Shown: positions 1 through 5,349 of the stretch, one piece after another | Layout: each line of letters opens with the position of its first letter | Position numbering within the stretch: position 1 is the stretch's first letter | Assembly (NCBI GenBank): GCA_030606525.1 | Contig: JAUWGG010000068.1 | Span: forward strand, 1 to 6,036 | Length of the DNA: 6,036 nt | Direction of reading: 5' to 3' | Source of the DNA: Methanobacteriota archaeon | Lineage (GTDB): Archaea; Thermoplasmatota; Thermoplasmata; JAUWGG01 | The notes under the pieces: model-generated | Database searches by the model: none | What the model was told of the DNA's origin: nothing | The model's input: the letters and a program-made list of their open reading frames with translations, nothing else | Translations under genes and position numbers: made by a program

Positions 1-458
1 ATTCCAACTAAAAGCGCTAATCCTATTTTCTTGTTGATCCTGCAGTTCTTCTTTTTTAGGATCTGGTATACGATCTCAGCGCATGATCTTTTCGATTCGT
101 CGCAGTAATACAAATTTGTTGGCCAATCACGGCATCTCCCATGATGGTCTATTACCACCAATTTATCTGCCTTCTCTAGGAGTTCATTATAGGAACTTCC
201 CAATTGTTCGGGTCTTGCCGTATCTACCACGACAATAGTATCAAAATCTGCTGCATCTACTTGAGGCAGAATGTTCATTTTCAATTTGCTGCACAATTTT
301 TTTCCTGTTCTGTTCATGCCGTCTGGCGCAATTATCGTTGTATCTGAAAAACATACGCTTAAAGCTACAGCGCTACCAACAGCATCTGCATCCGCATTAC
401 CTGGAAGAAGAATGAGCTTTTTACCTGCCGCTAACGTGTTTATTATCTTATCGAGCAT
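1..458 (-). CDS. DHH-family phosphoesterase, N-terminal part (runs off window)
   Basis: This reading frame starts at an ATG at 458 and stays open for 152 codons to the window edge, so the C-terminal part, including any DHHA1 domain, is not visible. The N-terminal half of a DHH domain is clear: motif I GNADADAVGSA at residues 20-30 with Asp23 and Asp25, motif II VVVDT at 76-80 with Asp79, and the name-giving VVIDHHG at 101-107. DHH proteins are Mn-dependent phosphoesterases that act on nucleic acid ends, nanoRNA or cyclic dinucleotides; the substrate of this archaeal branch is not evident here. Position 19, where the HxNxDxD pattern expects a metal-binding His, is Pro. The start overlaps the end of the prefoldin gene by 11 bases and is preceded by GGTGA nine bases upstream, so it is the last visible gene of the operon. 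The family call is firm and the specific function is open. Confidence 0.88.
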   Translation of the reverse strand, partial: MLDKIINTLAAGKKLILLPGNADADAVGSAVALSVCFSDTTIIAPDGMNRTGKKLCSKLKMNILPQVDAADFDTIVVVDTARPEQLGSSYNELLEKADKLVVIDHHGRCRDWPTNLYYCDESKRSCAEIVYQILKKKNCRINKKIGLALLVG

Positions 459-819
459 CTTGTATTTCACCAGCAGCCAAAGCCTCGGATAGTTGCTGTT
501 TCAGCGCTTGATGCCTTTTCCCCAAGTGTTCTTCTTGTCTTTTCAATGTTTTCACTCTTATCTCTATAGTCTCCTTTTGCTCGTTAATTTCATTCTTTAT
601 AGCTTCTTTATCCTCAGCTTTGATCATCAGCGAGCCTATGCTCTTGTACACTGGTGTCTTTTTAGATAGATTCTTTAATTCCTCTAAAGTATTGGAGATC
701 TCGTTCAGCTTAGTTTCCAATTGATACCGCTGTGTTGTTATCAATTGGAGCTGCTGCTGCAGTTGTTGGAACTGTGCTATTTGATTCTGGAGCTGCGGCG
801 ATAATTCCTCGTTGTTCAT
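448..819 (-). CDS. pfdB: Prefoldin subunit beta
   Basis: This is the beta subunit of archaeal prefoldin (GimC), a cytosolic hexameric holdase of two alpha and four beta subunits that hands unfolded proteins to the thermosome. The 123 residues match the usual family length. An N-terminal coiled-coil helix rich in Gln and Leu covers about residues 9-50, a beta-hairpin segment follows (TPVYKSIGSLMIKAED, 55-70), and a second charged helix covers about 72-115; this helix-hairpin-helix arrangement is typical of beta prefoldins. The ATG overlaps the pcc1 stop as ATGA, and a perfect GGAGGT at 826-831 lies six bases upstream inside pcc1, which indicates translational coupling. Its 3' end overlaps the DHH gene. 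The alpha subunit is not in the window. Confidence 0.95.
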   Translation of the reverse strand: MNNEELSPQLQNQIAQFQQLQQQLQLITTQRYQLETKLNEISNTLEELKNLSKKTPVYKSIGSLMIKAEDKEAIKNEINEQKETIEIRVKTLKRQEEHLGKRHQALKQQLSEALAAGEIQDAR

Positions 820-1046
820 TTACTTACCTCCTTATTAACATCAATTGCTACCTTTATCCATCTTAAATACGAATTTAAACCCGCTCTTAACGCGTTCGTA
901 TCTTCAGCTTTAATTATCAATTTAACACCATCATCAGATTCTATTTGAACTTTTGTTCTTGGCATCGTTGTTCTCATCTCGGGTAACAATGAACTTAATA
1001 TGATCTCAGATCGATCTGATGGTAGTGTGATCTCAGCTTTTCGCAA
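816..1046 (-). CDS. pcc1: KEOPS complex subunit Pcc1
   Basis: This 76-residue protein is most likely Pcc1, the small dimerising subunit of the KEOPS complex (Kae1, Bud32, Cgi121, Pcc1), which makes the t6A modification at tRNA position 37. The length fits, as does the compact beta-beta-helix-beta-type pattern: a beta strand near the N terminus (KAEITLPS), a central strand (VKLIIKAED, about 41-49) and the characteristic C-terminal helix ALRAGLNSYLRWIKVA (52-67) with the LRAxxNSxLRW signature. The start is TTG at 1046, supported by AGGTGA at 1051-1056 with a four-base spacer; that site also encodes the end and stop of rpoP. The next gene, pfdB, overlaps by four bases. Pcc1 between rpoP and prefoldin is a recurrent archaeal arrangement. 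The assignment rests on the C-terminal signature and context because small Pcc1 proteins are weakly conserved. Confidence 0.85.
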   Translation of the reverse strand: MRKAEITLPSDRSEIILSSLLPEMRTTMPRTKVQIESDDGVKLIIKAEDTNALRAGLNSYLRWIKVAIDVNKEVSK

Positions 1047-1050
1047 GATT

Positions 1051-1056
1051 TCACCT
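1051..1056 (-). promoter_or_regulatory. Ribosome binding site of pcc1, made from the last codons of rpoP
   Basis: The last rpoP sense codon and stop (AGG TGA) form an AGGTGA Shine-Dalgarno sequence four bases before the TTG start of pcc1. The weak start codon paired with a strong site on the upstream stop suggests that pcc1 is translated mainly by ribosomes finishing rpoP. Confidence 0.65.
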
Positions 1057-1188
1057 GGACTTGACTGTCTTTTTTACACTTGGCCTCGTTTTAAAGAAGA
1101 CCCTACATCCGCACTTCTCGCATTGTATACCCACTATGCTTATGTCAGTTCTTATGGGTTCTTTACATTTAGCGCATTTATAGTCCAT
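1051..1188 (-). CDS. rpoP: DNA-directed RNA polymerase subunit P (Rpo12)
   Basis: This 45-residue protein falls below common length cut-offs. It begins MDYKCAKCKEPI and ends with a basic tail (TRPSVKKTVKSR). It is the archaeal counterpart of eukaryotic Rpb12, a zinc-ribbon subunit in the Rpb3/Rpb10-side assembly platform of RNA polymerase. Zinc ligands are Cys5-x2-Cys8 and Cys23-x2-Cys26, with the usual spacing and the RVFFKTRP segment that corresponds to the family's RILYKxRP. A further Cys at 28 is unusual in appearance but need not bind metal. The ATG at 1188 has GAGGT at 1195-1199 with a six-base spacer, and stops in all upstream codons of this frame rule out a longer protein. It follows eL43 after 13 bases, and its stop codon forms part of the pcc1 ribosome binding site. 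Confidence 0.95.
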   Translation of the reverse strand: MDYKCAKCKEPIRTDISIVGIQCEKCGCRVFFKTRPSVKKTVKSR

Positions 1189-1201
1189 TCAAATACCTCA
1201 T

Positions 1202-1489
1202 TCATTTTCCTTCTTCAAATTCATCTGCTTGCTCGTCTAATTCAACCCCTTTCCTTTTATAACTTGTTTTTACAATCGGTCTATATGCACCGCCTGCGAA
1301 GACCAGTTTGCATTTACTGCATCTCCATATGGCTGTGCTTACCCGTTTCACCGAGGAATGGCGGCAATTTGGACACGTATGCTTTTTTACTTTTAGTTCC
1401 TCTACCTCTTTCATTCTCTTTCTTAATTTAACACCGTATCTGCTGCCGTACTTCCCTGATATTCCCACTTTGTCTGTCCTTTTGGTCAT
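1202..1489 (-). CDS. rpl37ae: Large-subunit ribosomal protein eL43 (L37Ae)
   Basis: This is ribosomal protein eL43, formerly L37Ae, a C4 zinc-ribbon protein of the archaeal and eukaryotic 50S/60S subunit that binds 23S rRNA. From the ATG at 1489 it has 95 residues and opens MTKRTDKVGISGKYGSRYG, the family's standard N terminus. Zinc ligands are Cys39-x2-Cys42 and Cys57-x2-Cys60, followed by AGGAYRP. The acidic C-terminal tail (ELDEQADEFEEGK) lies beyond the conserved core. A longer version could start at GTG 1498, but that GTG lies inside the AGGTGA site (1495-1500) that sits five bases before the ATG, and the three extra residues are absent from the usual family start, so I chose the ATG. 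The gene is packed between rrp42 (9-base gap) and rpoP. Confidence 0.95.
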   Translation of the reverse strand: MTKRTDKVGISGKYGSRYGVKLRKRMKEVEELKVKKHTCPNCRHSSVKRVSTAIWRCSKCKLVFAGGAYRPIVKTSYKRKGVELDEQADEFEEGK

Positions 1490-1494
1490 CGCGC

Positions 1495-1500
1495 TCACCT
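1495..1500 (-). promoter_or_regulatory. Ribosome binding site deciding the eL43 start
   Basis: On the minus strand AGGTGA lies five bases before the ATG at 1489. It overlaps the rrp42 stop TAG and contains the GTG that would otherwise be taken as the eL43 start, so it argues for the ATG and for coupling of the two genes. Confidence 0.7.
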
Positions 1501-2275
1501 ATCCAAGAACCTTTTTCCTGATGTCCTTAGTGATTACCTGCACTTTCTTCATGCATTCCATTAACTCATCATACGTAAATGCACCCTTAAAACCTTTTTG
1601 CATTGCTCGTATATTGCTCGCCTCATCCATTGATACGGTCAAGCGAGCATTTGCCACCTGCTCCTCCTGCAACGATGGATCTACCATCAGCACATCTCCG
1701 ATCTTAACGATCGTGCACGATGCAGGATAATGGTCTATTGGCAAAGGAAAATCTTCTCCCTGATCGAATTTTGATGCGTTTACGGTTGTGGTTGTTAAAG
1801 CAGCTAAAGCAGCCATTGATGACGCATCGAAAAGGTTGCCATCGAAATCTATCACCTGGACATCTACGAACACCATCCAAACCTTTTTCCCGGGATCGAT
1901 GCACAATTTCTCAAGCGCGAACATCTTACTTTCCCTGATACCTCTATCAACGACCCTTGCAAGCTCAATAGCATTAGGTCTAGGTGGTCCTGGCTCGAAT
2001 TCTGGTGATGCCATTGGTTTTAACTCGGCGCCAGTAAGTAGAACACCATCCTTTGGTCTATCAGAGAATGGTTCGCCTATATCAACTTTTACTCCCACCA
2101 AAACATCTGTTTTACCCAATTTAACTCGTGCAGATCCTTCGGCTGTACCTATCAATCCTTTTTCTATTGAAATGGGTCTGACTTCATCGAATCCTCTTCC
2201 ATCGATCCTCTTCCCGTGGTCAGCTAAACGATGAATGTGATCCCTCACGATCTCTAAAACTACTACTTCGCCCAT
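1499..2275 (-). CDS. rrp42: Exosome complex subunit Rrp42 (inactive RNase PH-like)
   Basis: Rrp42 is the non-catalytic RNase PH-fold subunit that alternates with Rrp41 in the hexameric ring of the archaeal exosome, which degrades RNA 3'-5' with phosphate and can add A-rich tails. The 258 residues fit the family. Visible landmarks are RIDGRGFDEVRPISIEKG (23-40), TAEGSARVKLGKTDVLVGVK (44-63), the Rrp42-type loop ASPEFEPGPPRPNAIELAR (89-107) with VVDRGIRES (108-116), and DVQVIDFDGNLFDASSMAAL (138-157). Where Rrp41 has EADIP with the catalytic Asp, this protein reads NARLT (209-213), which agrees with its known lack of an active site; it still contributes to RNA binding. The ATG at 2275 lies two bases after the rrp41 stop, with GGAGG at 2283-2287 seven bases upstream, so the two ring subunits are co-translated. 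Confidence 0.97.
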   Translation of the reverse strand: MGEVVVLEIVRDHIHRLADHGKRIDGRGFDEVRPISIEKGLIGTAEGSARVKLGKTDVLVGVKVDIGEPFSDRPKDGVLLTGAELKPMASPEFEPGPPRPNAIELARVVDRGIRESKMFALEKLCIDPGKKVWMVFVDVQVIDFDGNLFDASSMAALAALTTTTVNASKFDQGEDFPLPIDHYPASCTIVKIGDVLMVDPSLQEEQVANARLTVSMDEASNIRAMQKGFKGAFTYDELMECMKKVQVITKDIRKKVLG

Positions 2276-2277
2276 TT

Positions 2278-3000
2278 TTACTCCTCCGTGAAAACAGCAT
2301 ATCTCTCTTTAAGCGCAGCTTTTTGCAGCTCGTATATATCTTTGCAAGCGTTCATTCCCATCTCCATGCACTTTTCAAATTCTTTAATGGTAAGTTGCCC
2401 GTCCATCTGCAATAATACTATCTCATTTGTACGGGGCACTACGCTCAGGGGAATGTCCGCTTCCCCAAAATTATCCTCCTCTTTATCTAGATCGAGGACG
2501 ACTTGACCTTCTACTTTACCGACAGCGCATGCCGGCAGCAGATCGATCATAGGTATACCAGCGTCAGCCAGGGCTACAGATGCAGCCGTGAGCCCAGCGC
2601 ATCGCGTTCCAGCACTTGCTTGAAGCACTTCTATATACACATCGATCTTTGCTCGTGGGAACTTCTCGGTGAACACCACATATTCCAATGCTTCAGACAT
2701 AACTTTTGATATCTCAATAGATCTTCTTCCTGGACCAGGTCTTTTTCTCTCGCCCACGGAAAAAGCAGCCATGTTGTATCTGCAATCGATGATCGCCTTC
2801 GTTGGATTTTGTATATGCCTTGGCTTTGCTTCAATAGGCCCATATACTGCTGCCAATACCTTGTTCCCGCCCCATTCTATGTAAGCTGAGCCGTCAGCTC
2901 TATTCAATACACCTGCTTCGATCTTGATAGGTCTTAATTCACCCAATTTTCTTCCGTCCAATCTAATATTTTTTTCATTTATAAGTTTTTTTTCATCCAT
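2278..3000 (-). CDS. rrp41: Exosome complex catalytic subunit Rrp41
   Basis: Rrp41 is the catalytic RNase PH-fold subunit of the archaeal exosome ring. From the ATG at 3000 it has 240 residues. It shows IRLDGRKLGELRPIKIEAG (12-30), NRADGSAYIEWGGNKVLAA (33-51), the RNA- and phosphate-contacting GRRS (91-94) and AGTR (130-133), and the catalytic segment EEDNFGEADIPL (174-185), whose Asp182 is the position of the known general acid. All key residues appear intact. A longer frame opens at GTG 3045 and would overlap rrp4 by 17 bases, but AGGTGG at 3008-3013, seven bases before the ATG at 3000, and family length favour the shorter form; another ATG at 3006 is too close to that site. A 28-base gap separates it from rrp4. 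Confidence 0.97.
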   Translation of the reverse strand: MDEKKLINEKNIRLDGRKLGELRPIKIEAGVLNRADGSAYIEWGGNKVLAAVYGPIEAKPRHIQNPTKAIIDCRYNMAAFSVGERKRPGPGRRSIEISKVMSEALEYVVFTEKFPRAKIDVYIEVLQASAGTRCAGLTAASVALADAGIPMIDLLPACAVGKVEGQVVLDLDKEEDNFGEADIPLSVVPRTNEIVLLQMDGQLTIKEFEKCMEMGMNACKDIYELQKAALKERYAVFTEE

Positions 3001-3007
3001 ATTCATT

Positions 3008-3013
3008 CCACCT
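3008..3013 (-). promoter_or_regulatory. Ribosome binding site deciding the rrp41 start
   Basis: AGGTGG on the minus strand is seven bases before ATG 3000 and only one base before ATG 3006. It lies downstream of the alternative GTG at 3045, which has no comparable site at the expected distance. Confidence 0.65.
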
Positions 3014-3028
3014 AATAAAAATCCATAA

Positions 3029-3754
3029 TTAAGATTTCTTCTCACTCATCCCCTCTAAGAACTCTTTGATACTATCTGTCAATCCCATTACCTGTGCTTC
3101 CTCTTCGATCTTTTGTATTGCGAGAATTACACTAACAATACCCTCTATCTCGCCGTCAACCCATATCCTTCCGTTTTGCCCAACGAATATCCTGCATCCT
3201 GTATAATCCTTAAGGAGCGAGATCATCGATCCGTTTCTGCCTATTACCCTCGGCACTTTCGAAGAGGCGACCTCAACGATCTGTCCACCAGTTAATCTTC
3301 TTAGACCATGTTCCTTCATTGTTACCTGAATGCGCTTGGTTTCATCCACATTCAAGACCTTCACAAGAATTGCATCTCCAACTCGCAGGTAGTGTGAAGT
3401 ATCACCGAACTCCACCTTCCATGGGACTTCGTTAACGTGCAGCGGTGCAGGATAGGGAGCATTGATATCCACTAACCAATTCGTTGCGCCTATGTCGATG
3501 ATCGTGCCAATCACTGAGTCCCCTGATCTGGGCATATATTTGCCACTTAAAGGCACGACATTTACATAACCAGCCCTAACGCTTTTCACACCGAGTTGAG
3601 CGGCATATATCTTTTCTTTCTCCTTATATGTACCCACACCAGATTTTAGAGCGTCATCTGCCGCTAAAACATCACCAGGTACAACTATTTCTCTCAATTC
3701 TCTGCCCTCAATACCGTCATCTTTACTATCTTTTTCCATATTATCATCAATCAC
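3029..3754 (-). CDS. rrp4: Exosome complex RNA-binding cap protein Rrp4
   Basis: Rrp4 forms the trimeric RNA-binding cap on the archaeal exosome ring and guides substrates into the channel. The 241 residues show the expected three parts: an N-terminal domain from REIVVPGD (21-28) to about 72, an S1 domain at about 75-150 (SGDSVIGTIIDIGATNWLVD, then GDAILVKVLNVD and QVTMKE), and a KH domain from about 158 with VPRVIGRNGSM (168-178) carrying the GxxG loop GRNG at 172-175. The GTG start at 3754 has no clear ribosome binding site; an in-frame ATG at 3739 (residue 6) is a realistic alternative with only a weak GTGAT element upstream. In either case an acidic stretch of 15-20 residues precedes REIVVPGD, where many archaeal Rrp4 proteins begin. 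The gene follows SBDS after 27 bases. Confidence 0.96.
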   Translation of the reverse strand: MIDDNMEKDSKDDGIEGRELREIVVPGDVLAADDALKSGVGTYKEKEKIYAAQLGVKSVRAGYVNVVPLSGKYMPRSGDSVIGTIIDIGATNWLVDINAPYPAPLHVNEVPWKVEFGDTSHYLRVGDAILVKVLNVDETKRIQVTMKEHGLRRLTGGQIVEVASSKVPRVIGRNGSMISLLKDYTGCRIFVGQNGRIWVDGEIEGIVSVILAIQKIEEEAQVMGLTDSIKEFLEGMSEKKS

Positions 3755-3781
3755 TTCTGAAGAATGCGTAAAGCAAACACA

Positions 3782-4510
3782 TTATTTTATAATTTTGGTT
3801 TCAACATTTCCTTTCGTTATCTCATTTACTCTTTCGAAAAACTCTTTTTGTAATCCTGCAGGTATCTTAACAATACCAACCCATGAACCATCAGACTGCC
3901 ACTCTTCTTTCTCAATCTCACCGAATGTCTTTATTTCACCATAACATCTTCCATGACCCTCGCCCGATAATTTAACTGCTATTTTCATCTTCTCGAACTT
4001 TATTGGCAGGAGAGGTCTAAGAGCATCAACTATTGTCCTCATTTGAACATCTGCTGATTTAAAGGGGTCGATGTGCACTTTGGCCTCTTTCATCGCAATT
4101 TCAATTCTCTGAGGAGGGTGGGGTGTGCCTGTTTGAGGGTTTATCGCTTCTCGTGCGATCATTGCTATTATTTGCTTCAGTTTATCCTCTTCCATCTTTC
4201 TTCGCTGCTCAGTTGTTAACTGCACCTTTCCTTGAAGTATTATCTCCTTTACGATCTTAGCCATATCATCTGTCTCAAAAATTTTCAGCATATCTTCATG
4301 GGGAGCTCTCTCTCCCTTCTTTGCATCCCTGAATATGACCTCCTCAGGCATCTTGCTCAATATGTCGATCGCTTTTCCATCTTTTATTTCTTGGATCGCT
4401 TCGGGCTCTATAAGAATTTCAAAAGATTCGCCGTGAGTATCGAGCCGTGCTATTACCACATCATTCAACAAAGTTGTTTTATAATCTTTTTTAATATCTC
4501 TCTTACCCAT
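3782..4510 (-). CDS. sbds: Ribosome maturation protein SBDS
   Basis: This is the archaeal Shwachman-Bodian-Diamond syndrome protein (Sdo1 in yeast). In eukaryotes it works with EFL1 to release the anti-association factor eIF6/Tif6 from the large subunit; in archaea a comparable ribosomal role is inferred. The 242 residues cover the three domains: an N-terminal FYSH domain to about 98 with the signature FRDAKKGERA (60-69) and GKVQLTTEQR (94-103); a helical middle domain holding INPQTGTPHPPQRIE (123-137) and KVHIDPFKSA (144-153); and a ferredoxin-like C-terminal domain from about 165. The ATG at 4510 has GAGGA six bases upstream. It adds roughly a dozen basic residues before the conserved core, a modest extension. 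Position between psmA and rrp4 is the classical archaeal arrangement. Confidence 0.97.
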   Translation of the reverse strand: MGKRDIKKDYKTTLLNDVVIARLDTHGESFEILIEPEAIQEIKDGKAIDILSKMPEEVIFRDAKKGERAPHEDMLKIFETDDMAKIVKEIILQGKVQLTTEQRRKMEEDKLKQIIAMIAREAINPQTGTPHPPQRIEIAMKEAKVHIDPFKSADVQMRTIVDALRPLLPIKFEKMKIAVKLSGEGHGRCYGEIKTFGEIEKEEWQSDGSWVGIVKIPAGLQKEFFERVNEITKGNVETKIIK

Positions 4511-4565
4511 AGCCTTTCCTCATGGTTCACATTCACAAGATGAGTTCAACATGTTAACATTAAGA

Positions 4566-5282
4566 TCAAGAAGGCATACTATCTATGTATCTTCGGATTT
4601 CTTCTGCTTCTATACTCCTAAATTTCTTACCTACTTGAACTACTCCCATTTCAACGGCTTCCTCGTTCACCTTATCTTCAGTTGCCTTATCCAATGCCAT
4701 CAAACCTAGCGAGATTGCTTCATCCATTGATAGATCAGTTTTGAATTCCTTCTCAAAAAGCTCCATGACAGTGTTCCTTCCAGATCCTATACACCCAGCT
4801 TTATATGAGACCAATGCCCCGCTTGGATCGGTTTCGAACAAATGAATGCCTTGGCTGTCAATACCCCCTACAAGGAGTGCTGTACCAAAAGGCCTAACCC
4901 CTCCATATTGGGTGTAATTCTGTTTGTAGTCGCAGATCTTCTTCACCAATGTTTCTATAGTTATCTTTTCATTGTAAGTTATCTTATTTATTTGTGCTAC
5001 TACCCTTGAATAATCTACAAGGACACGAGCGTCGGCTACAAGTCCCGAGGTAGCACATCCAACATGCTCATCTATCTTGAATACTTTCTCGATCGACGTT
5101 GGTTCCATCAATTTGCTTGCAACTTTTTTATCAGCGATGAACACCACACCATTTTTAAATTTCATCCCTATCGTTGTTGTACCGCGTGTCACAGCCACTC
5201 TTGCATACTCAACCTGAAATAATCTACCATCTGGGGAGAACACAGTTATTGCCCTATCATAAGCCATTTGTCCTGGTTGCAT
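4566..5282 (-). CDS. psmA: 20S proteasome subunit alpha
   Basis: PsmA forms the two outer heptameric rings of the archaeal 20S proteasome and gates entry to the proteolytic chamber. The 238 residues match the family. The alpha signature YDRAITVFSPDGRLFQVEYA spans 8-27 and is preceded by the gate tail MQPGQMA. Residues known from Thermoplasma to bind the C-terminal HbYX tails of PAN or Cdc48 are conserved at identical numbers: Glu25, Lys66 and Gly80. Further conserved blocks are SGLVADARVLVDYSR (79-93) and YTQYGGVRPFGTALL (122-136). The ATG at 5282 has GGAGGT at 5288-5293 with a five-base spacer. A promoter-like element lies just upstream, so this is probably the first gene of the transcript that runs through the exosome genes. 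The beta subunit is not in the window. Confidence 0.98.
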   Translation of the reverse strand: MQPGQMAYDRAITVFSPDGRLFQVEYARVAVTRGTTTIGMKFKNGVVFIADKKVASKLMEPTSIEKVFKIDEHVGCATSGLVADARVLVDYSRVVAQINKITYNEKITIETLVKKICDYKQNYTQYGGVRPFGTALLVGGIDSQGIHLFETDPSGALVSYKAGCIGSGRNTVMELFEKEFKTDLSMDEAISLGLMALDKATEDKVNEEAVEMGVVQVGKKFRSIEAEEIRRYIDSMPS

Positions 5283-5320
5283 ATCTTACCTCCACTTTTC
5301 AATAGGTAATAGTCAACTTT

Positions 5321-5333
5321 CATATAAAAGTTT
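5321..5333 (-). promoter_or_regulatory. Archaeal BRE/TATA promoter for psmA and the exosome operon
   Basis: The minus strand reads AAACTTTTATATG, which differs at one position from the archaeal pattern AAANNTTTATATA. The TATA part is 5321-5328. A start site about 25 bases downstream would fall near 5300, giving a leader of roughly 17 bases that holds the GGAGGT site at 5288-5293. Position, spacing and the T tract just before it all agree. It has not been tested experimentally. Confidence 0.7.
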
Positions 5334-5342
5334 GGCTTGCCC

Positions 5343-5349
5343 AAAAAAA
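5343..5349 (-). terminator. T-rich transcription terminator after kptA
   Basis: Seven consecutive T residues on the minus strand begin immediately after the kptA stop codon and come before the psmA promoter. Archaeal RNA polymerase terminates at oligo-T tracts without a hairpin. A GGGC/GCC pair follows the tract rather than preceding it, so it is not a bacterial-type stem-loop. Termination may be partial. Confidence 0.5.

Noticed and set aside
1000..1431. Plus-strand open frame of 143 codons
   Set aside because: It lies opposite pcc1, rpoP and eL43, which are recognised families with ribosome binding sites. Its Phe/Leu/Ser/Tyr-rich product looks like the complement of Lys/Glu-rich coding sequence.
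1308..1730. Plus-strand open frame of 140 codons
   Set aside because: It is antisense to eL43 and rrp42, with no recognisable domain and no independent support.
1704..1904. Minus-strand open frame of 66 codons inside rrp42
   Set aside because: It overlaps rrp42 out of frame, matches no family I know and has no fitting context.
1788..2234. Plus-strand open frame of 148 codons
   Set aside because: It is antisense to the conserved part of rrp42; its composition follows from the reverse complement.
2960..3000. TATA-like AAACTTATAAATG in the first codons of rrp41 as an internal promoter
   Set aside because: It is inside the coding sequence in a Lys/Asn/Ile-rich stretch where such strings are expected, and no start codon at promoter distance downstream opens a gene.
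4232..4543. Plus-strand open frame of 103 codons
   Set aside because: It is antisense to SBDS and mirrors the strongly conserved SBDS N-terminal domain.
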